From DASPJL01 sp035628645 (GTDB taxonomy: Bacteria > Bacteroidota > Bacteroidia > Cytophagales > Cyclobacteriaceae), in assembly GCA_035628645.1 (NCBI GenBank), contig DASPJL010000132.1:1-12724 (forward strand): a stretch of 12,724 bases of DNA, written 5' to 3'. Position 1 is the first letter of the stretch. Each line of letters starts with the position of its first letter. Both the position numbers and the translations under genes were made by a program. Positions 1 to 8,457 of this stretch are shown piece by piece. Below the pieces are notes generated by a model. It was given only the letters and a program-made list of their open reading frames with translations, was not told the origin of the DNA and searched no databases.

Positions 1-361
1 CTTCTATAGTCTTCACACCCTTTTCAGTTGACACGATAGACCGCTTTCGCCTGTTCCCCGGATCAATGACTTTCTGGATAAAACCTTTATTAGCTAACCT
101 AACGACTGTCCTTGACACGTCTGAACCTGGTTCAAGCACCATTACTTTGATTTCCTCCAGGGATATTGCCTGGGGATAATGGAATACAATAATGCTTAAA
201 ACATTCACCTGGACACTTGTTAATCCATAAGGCTGAAGCAGTTTTTTGTATTTGTCCATCAAAAAGTAATGGGTGTAATGCAGATTACTGAGAATTTTGC
301 TGTAATCTGCTTTTGGATCATCAATTTTCTCTATAAAATCAAACAACTCCGCTCGTGTCAT
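1..361 (-). CDS. MarR-family transcriptional regulator, N-terminal part (runs off the window)
   Basis: Reading the minus strand from the ATG at 361-359 gives about 120 residues starting MTRAELFDFIEKIDD. The N-terminal helix 'NLHYTHYFLMDKYKKLLQPYGLT' is followed by 'VQVNVLSIIVFHYPQAISLEEIKV', and then the recognition helix and wing region 'DVSRTVVRLANKGFIQKVIDPGNRRKRSIVSTEKGVKTIE'. This is the MarR winged helix: 'LT..Q..VL', 'SR.V.RL..KGFI.K', 'D.R.R...T.KG'. Family knowledge: MarR proteins are dimeric repressors, often of a divergent or own gene, and many respond to small ligands. The C-terminal dimerisation helix lies beyond position 1. The gene is divergent from the hybrid kinase at 619, with a 257-nt shared intergenic region that contains short palindromes. 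Whether it regulates the kinase is unknown. Confidence 0.85.
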   Translation of the reverse strand, partial: MTRAELFDFIEKIDDPKADYSKILSNLHYTHYFLMDKYKKLLQPYGLTSVQVNVLSIIVFHYPQAISLEEIKVMVLEPGSDVSRTVVRLANKGFIQKVIDPGNRRKRSIVSTEKGVKTIE

Positions 362-618
362 TATTCACGAATGTATGTAAATTATCGAAACGTAAGATAG
401 CCGACAAAATATTGTGATCGTAATGACTATAATTTGCATGTATTATAATCCTAAAAAGCATTACCTTGGTGACACATAAGTTTTTTACAACTTAGATGCA
501 ATTAGTTCCTCGCTGGGCGAGGCATTTTATTATGAGCGTAGCCAAAAATGCGTCAAACATTTTTCTAATAGAGGCGTTTAGATACTGCCTATTATATCTT
601 TCTTACAAATAGCCAATT
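362..618. promoter_or_regulatory. Divergent intergenic region with palindromes, MarR / hybrid kinase
   Basis: This 257-nt AT-rich spacer separates two divergent genes. It contains a near-perfect 12-nt palindrome ACAAAATATTGT at 404-415, an inverted repeat TATAAT-N8-ATTATA at 428-447, and a 6-bp GC-rich hairpin CCTCGC-TGG-GCGAGG at 508-522. The two AT-rich palindromes lie 43 and 67 nt upstream of the MarR start codon, where a MarR autoregulatory operator would sit. A TATCTTTC box at 595-602 is one base off the Bacteroidota -7 consensus, but no TTG is correctly spaced from it, so I do not call a promoter for the kinase. Operator assignment is inference. Confidence 0.3.
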
Positions 619-3600
619 ATGAATAATAATATATCTTCTGACTATGAGTTTTTATCAAGCGGTGGCGAAATGGGTCAGTTGATTAGAGACTATAACTGGT
701 CTGAAACACCAATAGGTCCCATTGAAATATGGCCACAAAGCCTTAAAACCTGTTTAAGAATTATGCTGACCTCGCGCCAGCCTATCTGGATTGGGTGGGG
801 TAAAGAATTAATAAAATTCTACAATGATGCCTATCTTTCTATTGTAGGTGGAAAACACCCATGGGCATTGGGTAAACCTGCATCAATTGTTTGGAAAGAC
901 ATTTGGAAGGACATCGAACCGTTGTTAAAAACGGTTATGGAGGATAACGAAGGGACTTATGTTGAGTCCAAATTGTTGATAATGGAGCGGAATGGGTACC
1001 CTGAAGAAACGTATTATACGTTCTCATATACTCCAGTTCCAGGTGATAATGGGGGTATTGCCGGCATGTTTTGTGCAAACACGGATGATACGGAGCGTAT
1101 TATTTCACAACGGCAATTAAAAACGCTAACCCAACTGGGAAAAGTTCTTACAGCAGCTACAAACAACCAGGAGGTAATTGAAAGTACCATTGAAACGCTT
1201 AAAAAAAATCAGCAGGACTTTCCTTTTGTTTTGTTTTATACTCATTTTGAAAACGGCGCAGTTATTTATAAAAGTTCCGATGCGGCAGATAGTAGCTTGA
1301 AGTGTCCTGAAGAAATTAATTTTGATTCTTTGACCGTATTAAGTCAGGTGATGCAAAGAGCATTTGACAGCCGTCGCGCTGAAATTCTGAACGATGTAAG
1401 TTTTTTTAAAGAATTACCTAAAGGCATATGGACAATATTGCCCAATAAGGCATTGATCTTACCTATTTCAAACATTGCTACAAAAGAATTGTATGGCTAT
1501 TTAGTAGTAGGTTTAAATCCATATCAACTCGTAAATGAAAAGTATTTAAATTTTTTCACTCTTCTGTCTGATCAAATAGCAACCAGTTTTGCCAATGTTC
1601 GGGTATTGGAGGAAGAAAGAAAAAGCGCAAAGGCACTATCAGAAATTGATAAAGCCAAAACTATTTTCTTTTCAAATATTAGCCATGAATTTAGAACGCC
1701 CTTGACATTGTTGCTTGGCCCGATGGAGGAAGCGCTGGACGACCCCAGCACGACTGCCGCTAACAGGGTAAGAATTGACATGGCTTATCGGAACGCCATC
1801 AGAATGCAAAAATTAGTGAACACGTTGCTTGATTTTTCAAAAATTGAAGCAGGTCGAATGGAAGGTAGATTTATATCAACTGATATTTCAACTTTTACCA
1901 AAGATTTGGTAACGACCTTTAGTGAGGCCATAGAGAAAACTGGAATACTGCTGCATGTAGATGTTCAAGATATAAGTGGGAATGTATATGTTGATATTGA
2001 TATGTGGCAAAAGATTGTATTAAATTTAATCTCAAATGCTTTTAAATATACTGAAAAAGGAGAAATCAAAGTAAGTTTAACTACGCATAATGAACAATTA
2101 GAATTTTCTGTATCAGACACAGGAATAGGAATTCCGGAAGGTGAAAAAAACCAGATATTTGAACGGTTTCATAGAATTGAAAATTCCATGGGAAGAAGTC
2201 AGGAAGGAACCGGTATAGGGTTATCGATGGTAAAGGAATTGGTAAACCTGCATAAGGGAGTAATAAACGTCGAAAGTGAATTAGGAAAAGGTTCAACTTT
2301 TACGGTACAAATTCCTTTAGGCAAAAGTCATTTACCTAAAGATAAAGTCGATGACAGTCCGATAAAGCCTATTATATCACCTTATGCTAGCTCTTTTGTT
2401 CTTGAAGCATCAAAATGGATATCCGATAAAGACTTAGAGTCAATATCGAATCATACTGCCGATAGAAATGTAGAAAAAGGAACAAAAATATTAATAGTAG
2501 ATGATAATGCCGATTTAAGGGATTATATAACCAGGCTGCTCGAAAGACAGTACACAATAATTACTGCAATAGATGGAGAGGATGCTTATTCTAAAATCCT
2601 CTTTTATAAACCAACCCTAGTATTGACAGATATAATGATGCCCCGGTTAGATGGTTTTGGATTATTACAAAAAGTCCGTTCCCATCCTGATTTACGTAAT
2701 ATTCCGGTAATTTTTCTTTCCGCAAGGGCTGGTGAGGAAGCAAAAGTGGAGGGATTAAATGCTGGAGCTGATGATTATTTAACAAAACCTTTTTCTGCGA
2801 AAGAACTAATAGCCAGGGTTGAGACTAATATTAAAATTGTTAAAAGCCGCATTACAGCAGAACAGAATTTACGTGCTATGGTAATGCAATCACCAGTAGC
2901 TACAGTATTACTTCGCGATGAGAACTTTATTATTGACATAGTAAACGAAACAGGTCTTGAAATATGGGGACGAAAGTATGAAGATGTTATTGGGCGTCCA
3001 ATTTTGGAAGCTCTTCCTGAGATAGCCGAGCAGGGTTTTGGTGACTTACTTAACTATGTATACACCACTGGAAACATTTTTAGAGGAGATGAAGTTCCTG
3101 TAGAGCTTAAACGGCATGGGAAATCTGAAACTGTTTACCTAAACTATATATACCAGCCTTTGAAAAAAGAAAGCGGAGAGACCTTTGGAATTATTGCTGT
3201 TGGTATTGACGTGTCTGAACAGGTATATGCCCGTAAAAAAGTAGAGCAAAGTGAGCGTGAGTTATACCAATTGGCCAATGCAGTGCCACAACTTGTCTGG
3301 TCGACAAATGAAAACGGCGAGGTTCTATATTTTAATAACCGGATATCCGAATACTCAGGAGCAATAAAGCGTGAAAGCGGAATTTGGGAGTGGCAAAGGT
3401 TAATTTACCCTGAAGATATGGAGGAGACCGGGGAGCAATGGATAAGTGCCTTGCAGAATGGAGCAGCATTTCAAATGGAACATAGACTTTTAATGAATAA
3501 TGGGCTGTTTCAATGGCATCTCACCCGTATTGTGCCTCATAAAGACGATAGTGGTCAAATCGTAAAATGGTTCGGCACAACTACAAACATTCATGCTTGG

Positions 3601-4374
3601 AAAGAACATCAAACAATATTAGAGCAAGTCGTAAGAGACCGCACAGACGAATTACAAAAGGCGAATAGTTCATTACAGCGTTCAAATTATGAACTGCAAC
3701 AGTTTGCACATGTTGCAAGCCATGACTTAAAAGAACCGTTAAGGAAAATTAAAACATTTGCCGATAGATTAAGGAATGACCAGAGTAGTATTCTTTCTGA
3801 AAAAGGCGAAGTTTATTTAGAAAAAATTGATTTTGGTGCAGGTAGAATGTCTACAATGATTGAGGGTATTTTGAACTACTCAATGATTGATACCGAAGAT
3901 GAATTAACGGCTATCAATATGGATGATGTTATTAAAAGTATCGAGTCGGATTTAGAAGTTCTCATAACTGAAAAGCAGGCTACATTGATTTACGGCGAAC
4001 TACCAGTCATTGAGGGTGTTGCAATTCTAATTAATCAATTATTTTATAATTTGCTGAATAACTCCTTAAAGTTTTCTTCCCCCGGAGTTGATCCGATTAT
4101 ATCAATATCTGCGTCTACATTCGTCTGGGATGATATAGAGTATGCAAGGTTTACTGTATCTGATAATGGAATTGGCTTTGAACAAGCATATACTGAAAAG
4201 ATTTTTAATGCTTTCACAAGGTTAAATTCATTGGATAAATATGCGGGAACAGGTATAGGTCTTGCTGTTTGCAAAAAAATTGTCGAGAAACATTCGGGGA
4301 AAATATCTGCAATTGGGAGTTTAGGAAAAGGAGCCACATTTATAATTGAACTGCCCTTAAAAAAGGTACGGTGA
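619..4374 (+). CDS. Hybrid sensor histidine kinase with two kinase cores (PAS-GAF-HK-REC-PAS-PAS-HK)
   Basis: A 1251-aa protein without an evident signal peptide or transmembrane segment, so probably cytoplasmic. Order: N-terminal PAS-like sensor with the signature 'GGEMGQLIRDYNWSETPIGP' (about 1-160); GAF-like region (165-335); HisKA with H356 in 'NISHEFRTPL'; HATPase with N box N469-N473, G1 'DTGIGIP' from D500 and G2 'GTGIGL' from G530; receiver (about 624-738) with D628/D629, phospho-acceptor D671 and K723; two PAS domains (about 750-874 and 882-994); a coiled coil; a second HisKA with H1035 in 'ASHDLKEPLRKI'; and a second HATPase with N1144, D1182 'DNGIGF' and G1210 'GTGIGL'. All catalytic boxes of both cores look intact. 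The receiver may take phosphate from H356. The C-terminal core has no attached receiver and resembles the Cph1-type modules that signal to separate Rcp1-like receivers, two of which are encoded downstream. The start is the ATG at 619; no Shine-Dalgarno is seen, as usual for Bacteroidota. Ligand unknown. Confidence 0.93.
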   Translation: MNNNISSDYEFLSSGGEMGQLIRDYNWSETPIGPIEIWPQSLKTCLRIMLTSRQPIWIGWGKELIKFYNDAYLSIVGGKHPWALGKPASIVWKDIWKDIEPLLKTVMEDNEGTYVESKLLIMERNGYPEETYYTFSYTPVPGDNGGIAGMFCANTDDTERIISQRQLKTLTQLGKVLTAATNNQEVIESTIETLKKNQQDFPFVLFYTHFENGAVIYKSSDAADSSLKCPEEINFDSLTVLSQVMQRAFDSRRAEILNDVSFFKELPKGIWTILPNKALILPISNIATKELYGYLVVGLNPYQLVNEKYLNFFTLLSDQIATSFANVRVLEEERKSAKALSEIDKAKTIFFSNISHEFRTPLTLLLGPMEEALDDPSTTAANRVRIDMAYRNAIRMQKLVNTLLDFSKIEAGRMEGRFISTDISTFTKDLVTTFSEAIEKTGILLHVDVQDISGNVYVDIDMWQKIVLNLISNAFKYTEKGEIKVSLTTHNEQLEFSVSDTGIGIPEGEKNQIFERFHRIENSMGRSQEGTGIGLSMVKELVNLHKGVINVESELGKGSTFTVQIPLGKSHLPKDKVDDSPIKPIISPYASSFVLEASKWISDKDLESISNHTADRNVEKGTKILIVDDNADLRDYITRLLERQYTIITAIDGEDAYSKILFYKPTLVLTDIMMPRLDGFGLLQKVRSHPDLRNIPVIFLSARAGEEAKVEGLNAGADDYLTKPFSAKELIARVETNIKIVKSRITAEQNLRAMVMQSPVATVLLRDENFIIDIVNETGLEIWGRKYEDVIGRPILEALPEIAEQGFGDLLNYVYTTGNIFRGDEVPVELKRHGKSETVYLNYIYQPLKKESGETFGIIAVGIDVSEQVYARKKVEQSERELYQLANAVPQLVWSTNENGEVLYFNNRISEYSGAIKRESGIWEWQRLIYPEDMEETGEQWISALQNGAAFQMEHRLLMNNGLFQWHLTRIVPHKDDSGQIVKWFGTTTNIHAWKEHQTILEQVVRDRTDELQKANSSLQRSNYELQQFAHVASHDLKEPLRKIKTFADRLRNDQSSILSEKGEVYLEKIDFGAGRMSTMIEGILNYSMIDTEDELTAINMDDVIKSIESDLEVLITEKQATLIYGELPVIEGVAILINQLFYNLLNNSLKFSSPGVDPIISISASTFVWDDIEYARFTVSDNGIGFEQAYTEKIFNAFTRLNSLDKYAGTGIGLAVCKKIVEKHSGKISAIGSLGKGATFIIELPLKKVR

Positions 4375-4382
4375 GAATTGCC

Positions 4383-4412
4383 TTGGAATAAGTCAAACCT
4401 CCTGTATTTTTG
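4383..4412 (+). promoter_or_regulatory. Bacteroidota sigma-A-type promoter for the receiver-like gene
   Basis: TTG at 4383-4385, a 19-nt spacer, then TATTTTTG at 4405-4412, an exact match to the Bacteroidota -33/-7 consensus (TTG-N19-TAnnTTTG). A second overlapping TATCTTTG lies at 4414-4421 without a matching TTG. Initiation would fall around 4419, leaving a leader of roughly 27 nt before the ATG at 4446. The small receiver-like gene therefore probably has its own promoter even though it starts only 71 nt after the kinase stop codon. Confidence 0.6.
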
Positions 4413-4445
4413 TTATCTTTGTGAACAACGGCTCTTAGCCCTTCT

Positions 4446-4826
4446 ATGTTTCAATTTATTTATATCATCGATAGTGACGCTAGCTACATTGATTTATTAG
4501 TTAAAACGTTTAATAAAATCGATTCCAATGTTGGATGCGTGACATCAATTAATAGTGAAGAGGCTCTAAACACACTTTCCGACATAATTGCTGCGCCAGC
4601 TATTATATTACTTAATATAAATATTATAAAAGCTGATAGAGGGTTATGTTTGAGAACTATAAAAACCCTGTTTTCTGGCGTTGGGGTTGTCGTTTATTCA
4701 CCATACGTATCTATAGAGTACCAAAAGATAACCGAGGAATTAGGTGCAACATTCTATATTTTCAACCCATACCAAAGTATTGAGGTAAATAAATTTGCAA
4801 ATTTAATATTAGAAAATATTAAATAA
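4446..4826 (+). CDS. Degenerate receiver-domain (pseudo-receiver) protein
   Basis: A 126-aa single-domain protein of CheY length. The alternating beta/alpha pattern of a receiver is recognisable: 'FIYIIDSDASYIDLLVKTF' (beta1/alpha1), 'APAIILLNINI' (beta3), 'GVGVVVYSPYVS' (beta4) and 'LGATFYIFNPYQS' (beta5). Key residues are changed: the acidic pair is D9-S10 rather than D-D, the phospho-acceptor position is N57 instead of Asp, and the usual 'KP' lysine is N107 (N107-P108). S85 keeps the switch Ser/Thr. The protein should therefore not accept phosphate in the normal way. Receivers of this kind are known to act as phosphorylation-independent binding or adaptor modules; that role here is inference. 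The gene lies between the two large kinases, with a promoter match in front and a hairpin behind. An alternative is a decaying gene, but the frame is intact and full length. Confidence 0.72.
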   Translation: MFQFIYIIDSDASYIDLLVKTFNKIDSNVGCVTSINSEEALNTLSDIIAAPAIILLNINIIKADRGLCLRTIKTLFSGVGVVVYSPYVSIEYQKITEELGATFYIFNPYQSIEVNKFANLILENIK

Positions 4827-4831
4827 TTTCT

Positions 4832-4867
4832 GCCGATTACGTATTTCTAATGAGATCGGCCAGTTTT
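4832..4867 (+). terminator. Probable terminator after the pseudo-receiver gene
   Basis: GCCGAT (4832-4837) pairs with ATCGGC (4855-4860) across a 17-nt loop and is followed by CAGTTTT. The loop is long and the T tract short, so this is a weak intrinsic terminator. It starts 5 nt after the stop codon. Confidence 0.4.
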
Positions 4868-4961
4868 AGCTTGTCAGGCTGAGTATGCTCTTATTAAAAC
4901 TATTGCACATTTCTTTTGTTATTACTTCTTTTAAGCTAACTTGTTTTCTAAATTGAACCCC

Positions 4962-7784
4962 ATGATAAATCATAATATAAGCGATTCTCAGTCTGTTTTC
5001 GGTGACGATAGTGTTCTTGATGAGGATTATTTGAGGGAAAGCAATGTGCTAAATCTTTTGCCTGCTGCTGTTTACGTATGCAATTTATCCGGGCATATAG
5101 TTAGCTATAATCAGAAAGCGGTTGAGCTTTGGGGTAGGACGCCCGTAAAAGGAGATGACGATGAACGCTTTTGTGGTGCTTTCAAATTGTATTATCCGGA
5201 CGGAACTTATATGCCGCATAATGAAACTCCTGTTGCAGCCTGTTTGGTTGATGGACTTCCGCGGAAAGCTTTGGAAGTAGTAATTGAACGGCCTGATTTA
5301 TCGCGGGTCATCGCAAGGGTTAATGTCACGCCGATTAAAAACAAGGAAGGCCAACTGGTTGGCATGGTTAATTATTTTGAAGATATCACCGAACAACGGG
5401 CAGCGCAAGAAGAACTTCAACGGAAAACCACAGAATTACAGGACTATGTTGATAATGCTTCTATAGGCTTGCATTGGGTGGATTCAAGCGGCATTATCAA
5501 ATGGGCCAACAAGGCAGAGCTTGATATACTTGGTTATACTCCCGATGAATATATAGGACATTACATTTCGGAATTTCATGTGGATCAGGAAAAAATAAAT
5601 GATATTCTCCATCGGTTGAGCTGTAAAGAAACATTGAATGGCTATGAATCCACATTGCGGTGTAAAGATGGCACAACAAAAATTGTTCACATTAATTCAA
5701 ATGTTTATTTTGAAGATGGAAAATTTATTCATACCAGGTGTTTTACCATTGATGTAACCGAGCAGAAACGGCTCTATCAATCGTTAAAAAGTAGTGAACA
5801 GCGCTATAGGGAGTTAGTAAATAGTTTGCCTGCGGGGTTGTATGCTTGTGACAAGGATGGTAGAATTACTTTTTTTAATGAGCAGGCTGTTACCTTATGG
5901 GGCTACCGACCCATGATAAATGACAACCTAAAATTTTGCGCCTGTTACAAAGTGTGGACGATGGACGGCACTTTCATAAACCCGGACCAAACTCCAATGT
6001 CGATAGCACTAAAAACGGGACAATCATTTCGTAATGTGGAGGCTTTAGTAGAAAGGCCGGATGGCTCAAAGTTTTACGCCGATGTTAACATTGACCCCAT
6101 GCGGGATGAATTTAATAATATTATTGGTGCCATCAACATTTTCCAGGATATTTCTAATATAAAAGAAACCGAAGCAGCCCTGAAAGAGAGCGAGGCTCAA
6201 TATAAAAATCTTATCCATACATTAAATACTCCTTTGTATACAACAGATCCAGAAGGCCGAATTACGCTATACAATAAGGCCGCCGCAGACTTATGGGGAC
6301 GTGAGCCTGTTATAGGTAAAGACCTTTGGTGTGGCTCATATAAGATTTTTACCAAAGAAGGCAGAGATTTACCGTTGGAAAACTGTCCAATGGCTGTTTG
6401 CCTTAAAGAACACCGACCTGTTTACGGCGAGGAGATACTGGTAGTAAGGCCAGACGGCAAGATACGAAACGTTGCGCCACATCCTCAACCCATTTTAGAT
6501 AGTCACGGCAAGATGGTTGGGGCTATTAATATGCTCATTGATGTTACTGAACTAAAGGAAAAAGAAAAAGCACTTAAGGAAAGCGAACAGAAATATCGGG
6601 AACTTGCAGGGCAACTTGAAAAGAAAGTTGAAGAAAAAACCAATGATTTAGTGCTGAAAAATGAGGAGTTGCGGAAAAGCGAAGAGCGTTACCATCAAAT
6701 GGTTGATGAAGTAGAAGACTATGCAATTATATTATTGGATATAAATGGTAATATACTAAACTGGAATAAAGGAGCGGAAAAAATTAAAGGGTATAAAGAA
6801 GACGAAATAATTGGTAAGAATTTAGAAGTTTTTTATCTGGATAAAGACCGTGCAATAAATTTGCCCGGCAAGCTTATCAATGAGGCGAAAAATAATGGAA
6901 AAACAGCAATTGAAGGATGGCGTGTAAGGAAAGATGGTACTCAATTCTATGGAAGTATTGTAATAACCGCAATACATGATAAAAGCGGAAACATTATTGG
7001 CTTTACAAAAGTAACTCGTGATTTAACAGAAAAAAAACTGGCCGAGGATAAGCTCAAAGAATATAGTAACAAATTGGAGTTTCAGAACAAAGAGCTCGAG
7101 CAGTTTGCTTACGCGGCTTCTCACGATATGAAAGAGCCCTTAAGAAAAATATACATATACAGTTCTTTTGTTAAAGACAATCCATCTAATAAATTAGATA
7201 ACAAATCACAAGATTATTTAACACGGTCATTAGATGCTGTGAACCGTATGAAGGCCTTAATTGAAAACCTGTTAGCATACTCAAGAACAGCATTAAATGC
7301 TGAAAACCTGGTTGAGATTGATTTTAATACTATAGTAGATGAAATTGTATTGGAGCATAAAGAGGAGCTGGAGCAAGAAAATATTAAGCTGGAAGTGTCA
7401 GACTTACCTATAATAAAGGTCGTTCCATTTCAATGCAAACAGCTAATGTATAATCTCATTCAAAATTCAATAAAATATAGGCAACCTGATAAAGCTAGCA
7501 TAATTAAAATAGATTATCAGTTTATTGAATCTGACGAATCTACACGGGCTCGTCCAGGCAAGTATCATAGAATTTCTGTAACTGATAACGGTATTGGCTT
7601 TGATTCTAAATATTCGGAAAAAATATTTGAGCTTTTTCAAAGACTGAGTGCTGGTACAAAAGGCTCGGGTATTGGTTTGGCTATCTGTAAAAAAATTGTA
7701 CAAAATCACAAAGGGTATATAACAGCGGAGGGAAAACCAAATGAAGGTGCCCGATTTGATATTTATTTACCGGCTTCCTACTAA
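4962..7784 (+). CDS. Multi-PAS sensor histidine kinase (five PAS domains, Cph1-type kinase core)
   Basis: The 940-aa product starts at the ATG at 4962. The frame is open to a TTG at 4941, but I prefer the ATG. Five PAS domains with PAC ends are visible at about 27-150, 160-275, 281-405, 414-540 and 576-695, linked by short coiled coils ('ALKESEQKYRELAGQLEKKV'). PAS1, 3 and 4 belong to one subtype with 'WGR.P'-like and C-x(2)-[FY]-K motifs (C71, C326/C328, C457). The kinase core has H721 in 'AASHDMKEPLRKI', N box N831-N835, G1 'DNGIGF' from D875, and G2 'GSGIGL' from G901. No receiver or transmembrane segment is present, so it is probably a cytoplasmic sensor that phosphorylates a separate receiver. 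The gene ends 2 nt before the end of a convergent Rcp1-like response regulator, a likely partner. The kinase core closely resembles the second core of the upstream hybrid kinase. Confidence 0.93.
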   Translation: MINHNISDSQSVFGDDSVLDEDYLRESNVLNLLPAAVYVCNLSGHIVSYNQKAVELWGRTPVKGDDDERFCGAFKLYYPDGTYMPHNETPVAACLVDGLPRKALEVVIERPDLSRVIARVNVTPIKNKEGQLVGMVNYFEDITEQRAAQEELQRKTTELQDYVDNASIGLHWVDSSGIIKWANKAELDILGYTPDEYIGHYISEFHVDQEKINDILHRLSCKETLNGYESTLRCKDGTTKIVHINSNVYFEDGKFIHTRCFTIDVTEQKRLYQSLKSSEQRYRELVNSLPAGLYACDKDGRITFFNEQAVTLWGYRPMINDNLKFCACYKVWTMDGTFINPDQTPMSIALKTGQSFRNVEALVERPDGSKFYADVNIDPMRDEFNNIIGAINIFQDISNIKETEAALKESEAQYKNLIHTLNTPLYTTDPEGRITLYNKAAADLWGREPVIGKDLWCGSYKIFTKEGRDLPLENCPMAVCLKEHRPVYGEEILVVRPDGKIRNVAPHPQPILDSHGKMVGAINMLIDVTELKEKEKALKESEQKYRELAGQLEKKVEEKTNDLVLKNEELRKSEERYHQMVDEVEDYAIILLDINGNILNWNKGAEKIKGYKEDEIIGKNLEVFYLDKDRAINLPGKLINEAKNNGKTAIEGWRVRKDGTQFYGSIVITAIHDKSGNIIGFTKVTRDLTEKKLAEDKLKEYSNKLEFQNKELEQFAYAASHDMKEPLRKIYIYSSFVKDNPSNKLDNKSQDYLTRSLDAVNRMKALIENLLAYSRTALNAENLVEIDFNTIVDEIVLEHKEELEQENIKLEVSDLPIIKVVPFQCKQLMYNLIQNSIKYRQPDKASIIKIDYQFIESDESTRARPGKYHRISVTDNGIGFDSKYSEKIFELFQRLSAGTKGSGIGLAICKKIVQNHKGYITAEGKPNEGARFDIYLPASY

Positions 7785-7786
7785 TC

Positions 7787-8185
7787 TCACCTTAAAGAGA
7801 GCATTTTTTCAACCAGACTGCGTAGCTCCGCTAAAGTATTGGGCTTAACAAAATATTCTGTGGCACCGTTATATTTACACTCCTGAATGTGGGAGGGCGA
7901 GTTTGAGGTGCTTAATACCACCATTGGTATATTTACATACCGCGAATCATTACAAATTATAGCAAGTACCTGAGCGCCGTTTAACTCCGGCATGCTATAA
8001 TCTAAAATAATTAACGAAGGGAGATTGTGATCATCCGTATTACTAAGTGTATTGATTACAGACTGCCCAGTCCTAACCTTTCTAATTGCAGTATACGGTT
8101 CAACTGAGAGAATCGCTTCTTCAATCATTTCCAAGTCTTCCTCGTCATCGTCAGCAACGAGGATATACGAATTGTTTCCATCCAT
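7787..8185 (-). CDS. Single-domain response regulator, Rcp1/CheY-like
   Basis: A 132-aa receiver-only protein from the ATG at 8185-8183. The frame is also open to a TTG at 8218, but a promoter-like -7 box at 8206-8213 would place the RNA start inside that extension, so the ATG is preferred. Receiver residues are complete: the acidic cluster 'ADDDEEDLEMI' (D12-D14), phospho-acceptor D62 in 'LIILDYSMP', the switch S92/T93 region in 'VVLSTSNS', and K114 in 'YFVKP'. Family knowledge: this Rcp1-type sequence is typical of the small receivers that accept phosphate from phytochrome-like kinases with 'SHD.KEPLR' H boxes, as in both kinases here. It has no output domain, so it probably acts by protein contact or as a phosphate shuttle. 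It is tail-to-tail with the multi-PAS kinase, with a 2-nt gap and no hairpin between them, so the two transcripts may overlap. Confidence 0.92.
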   Translation of the reverse strand: MDGNNSYILVADDDEEDLEMIEEAILSVEPYTAIRKVRTGQSVINTLSNTDDHNLPSLIILDYSMPELNGAQVLAIICNDSRYVNIPMVVLSTSNSPSHIQECKYNGATEYFVKPNTLAELRSLVEKMLSLR

Positions 8186-8205
8186 AGTGTTCTGATTTTC
8201 AAACT

Positions 8206-8229
8206 CAAAGATATCCAATTACAAAACTA
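8206..8229 (-). promoter_or_regulatory. Candidate -7 boxes for the Rcp1-like gene
   Basis: On the minus strand two exact TAnnTTTG boxes occur: TATCTTTG (8213-8206) and TAGTTTTG (8229-8222). Neither has a TTG at the expected 19-21 nt spacing, so this is a half-match. Initiation from the first would begin near 8199, 14 nt before the ATG at 8185. Confidence 0.35.
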
Positions 8230-8342
8230 CATTAGTTTTTTTGTTCTCCATCATTCAACCCTCAAAACAATATTATTAAGCCCGCACAGATTCCTTTTCC
8301 CAAAATTATGAAGTAGTATATTTGTATTGAAAATATTTAGCG

Positions 8343-8457
8343 TTAGCTGAACCCTATTTCCAGAACTGCGACCTCCGAACTCCATGGGAAAATTAGCTGA
8401 ACGCCTACGCTACGCGTGGGCTTTGGCTTGTCCTGTGTGAAGGGTGTCGCAGCCCTT
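8343..8457. repeat. REP-like patch: 10-nt direct repeat and two hairpins
   Basis: TTAGCTGAAC occurs at 8343-8352 and again at 8393-8402, 50 nt apart. Immediately after the second copy, GCCTACGC (8403-8410) pairs with GCGTGGGC (8414-8421) over a 3-nt TAC loop, giving 8 bp with one T-G pair. A second hairpin, AAGGG (8440-8444) with CCCTT (8453-8457), follows. The patch is more GC-rich than the surrounding intergenic DNA. No T tract follows, so these are not ordinary terminators. An interspersed extragenic palindromic element is the likeliest reading. Copy number in the genome is unknown. Confidence 0.4.

Noticed and set aside
508..522. CCTCGC-TGG-GCGAGG hairpin as a terminator
   Set aside because: It lies between divergent genes where no transcript should end, and the following sequence has only a broken T run.
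4941..4961. TTG start 21 nt upstream for the multi-PAS kinase
   Set aside because: An in-frame ATG at 4962 is available, and the extra seven residues add no recognised sequence.
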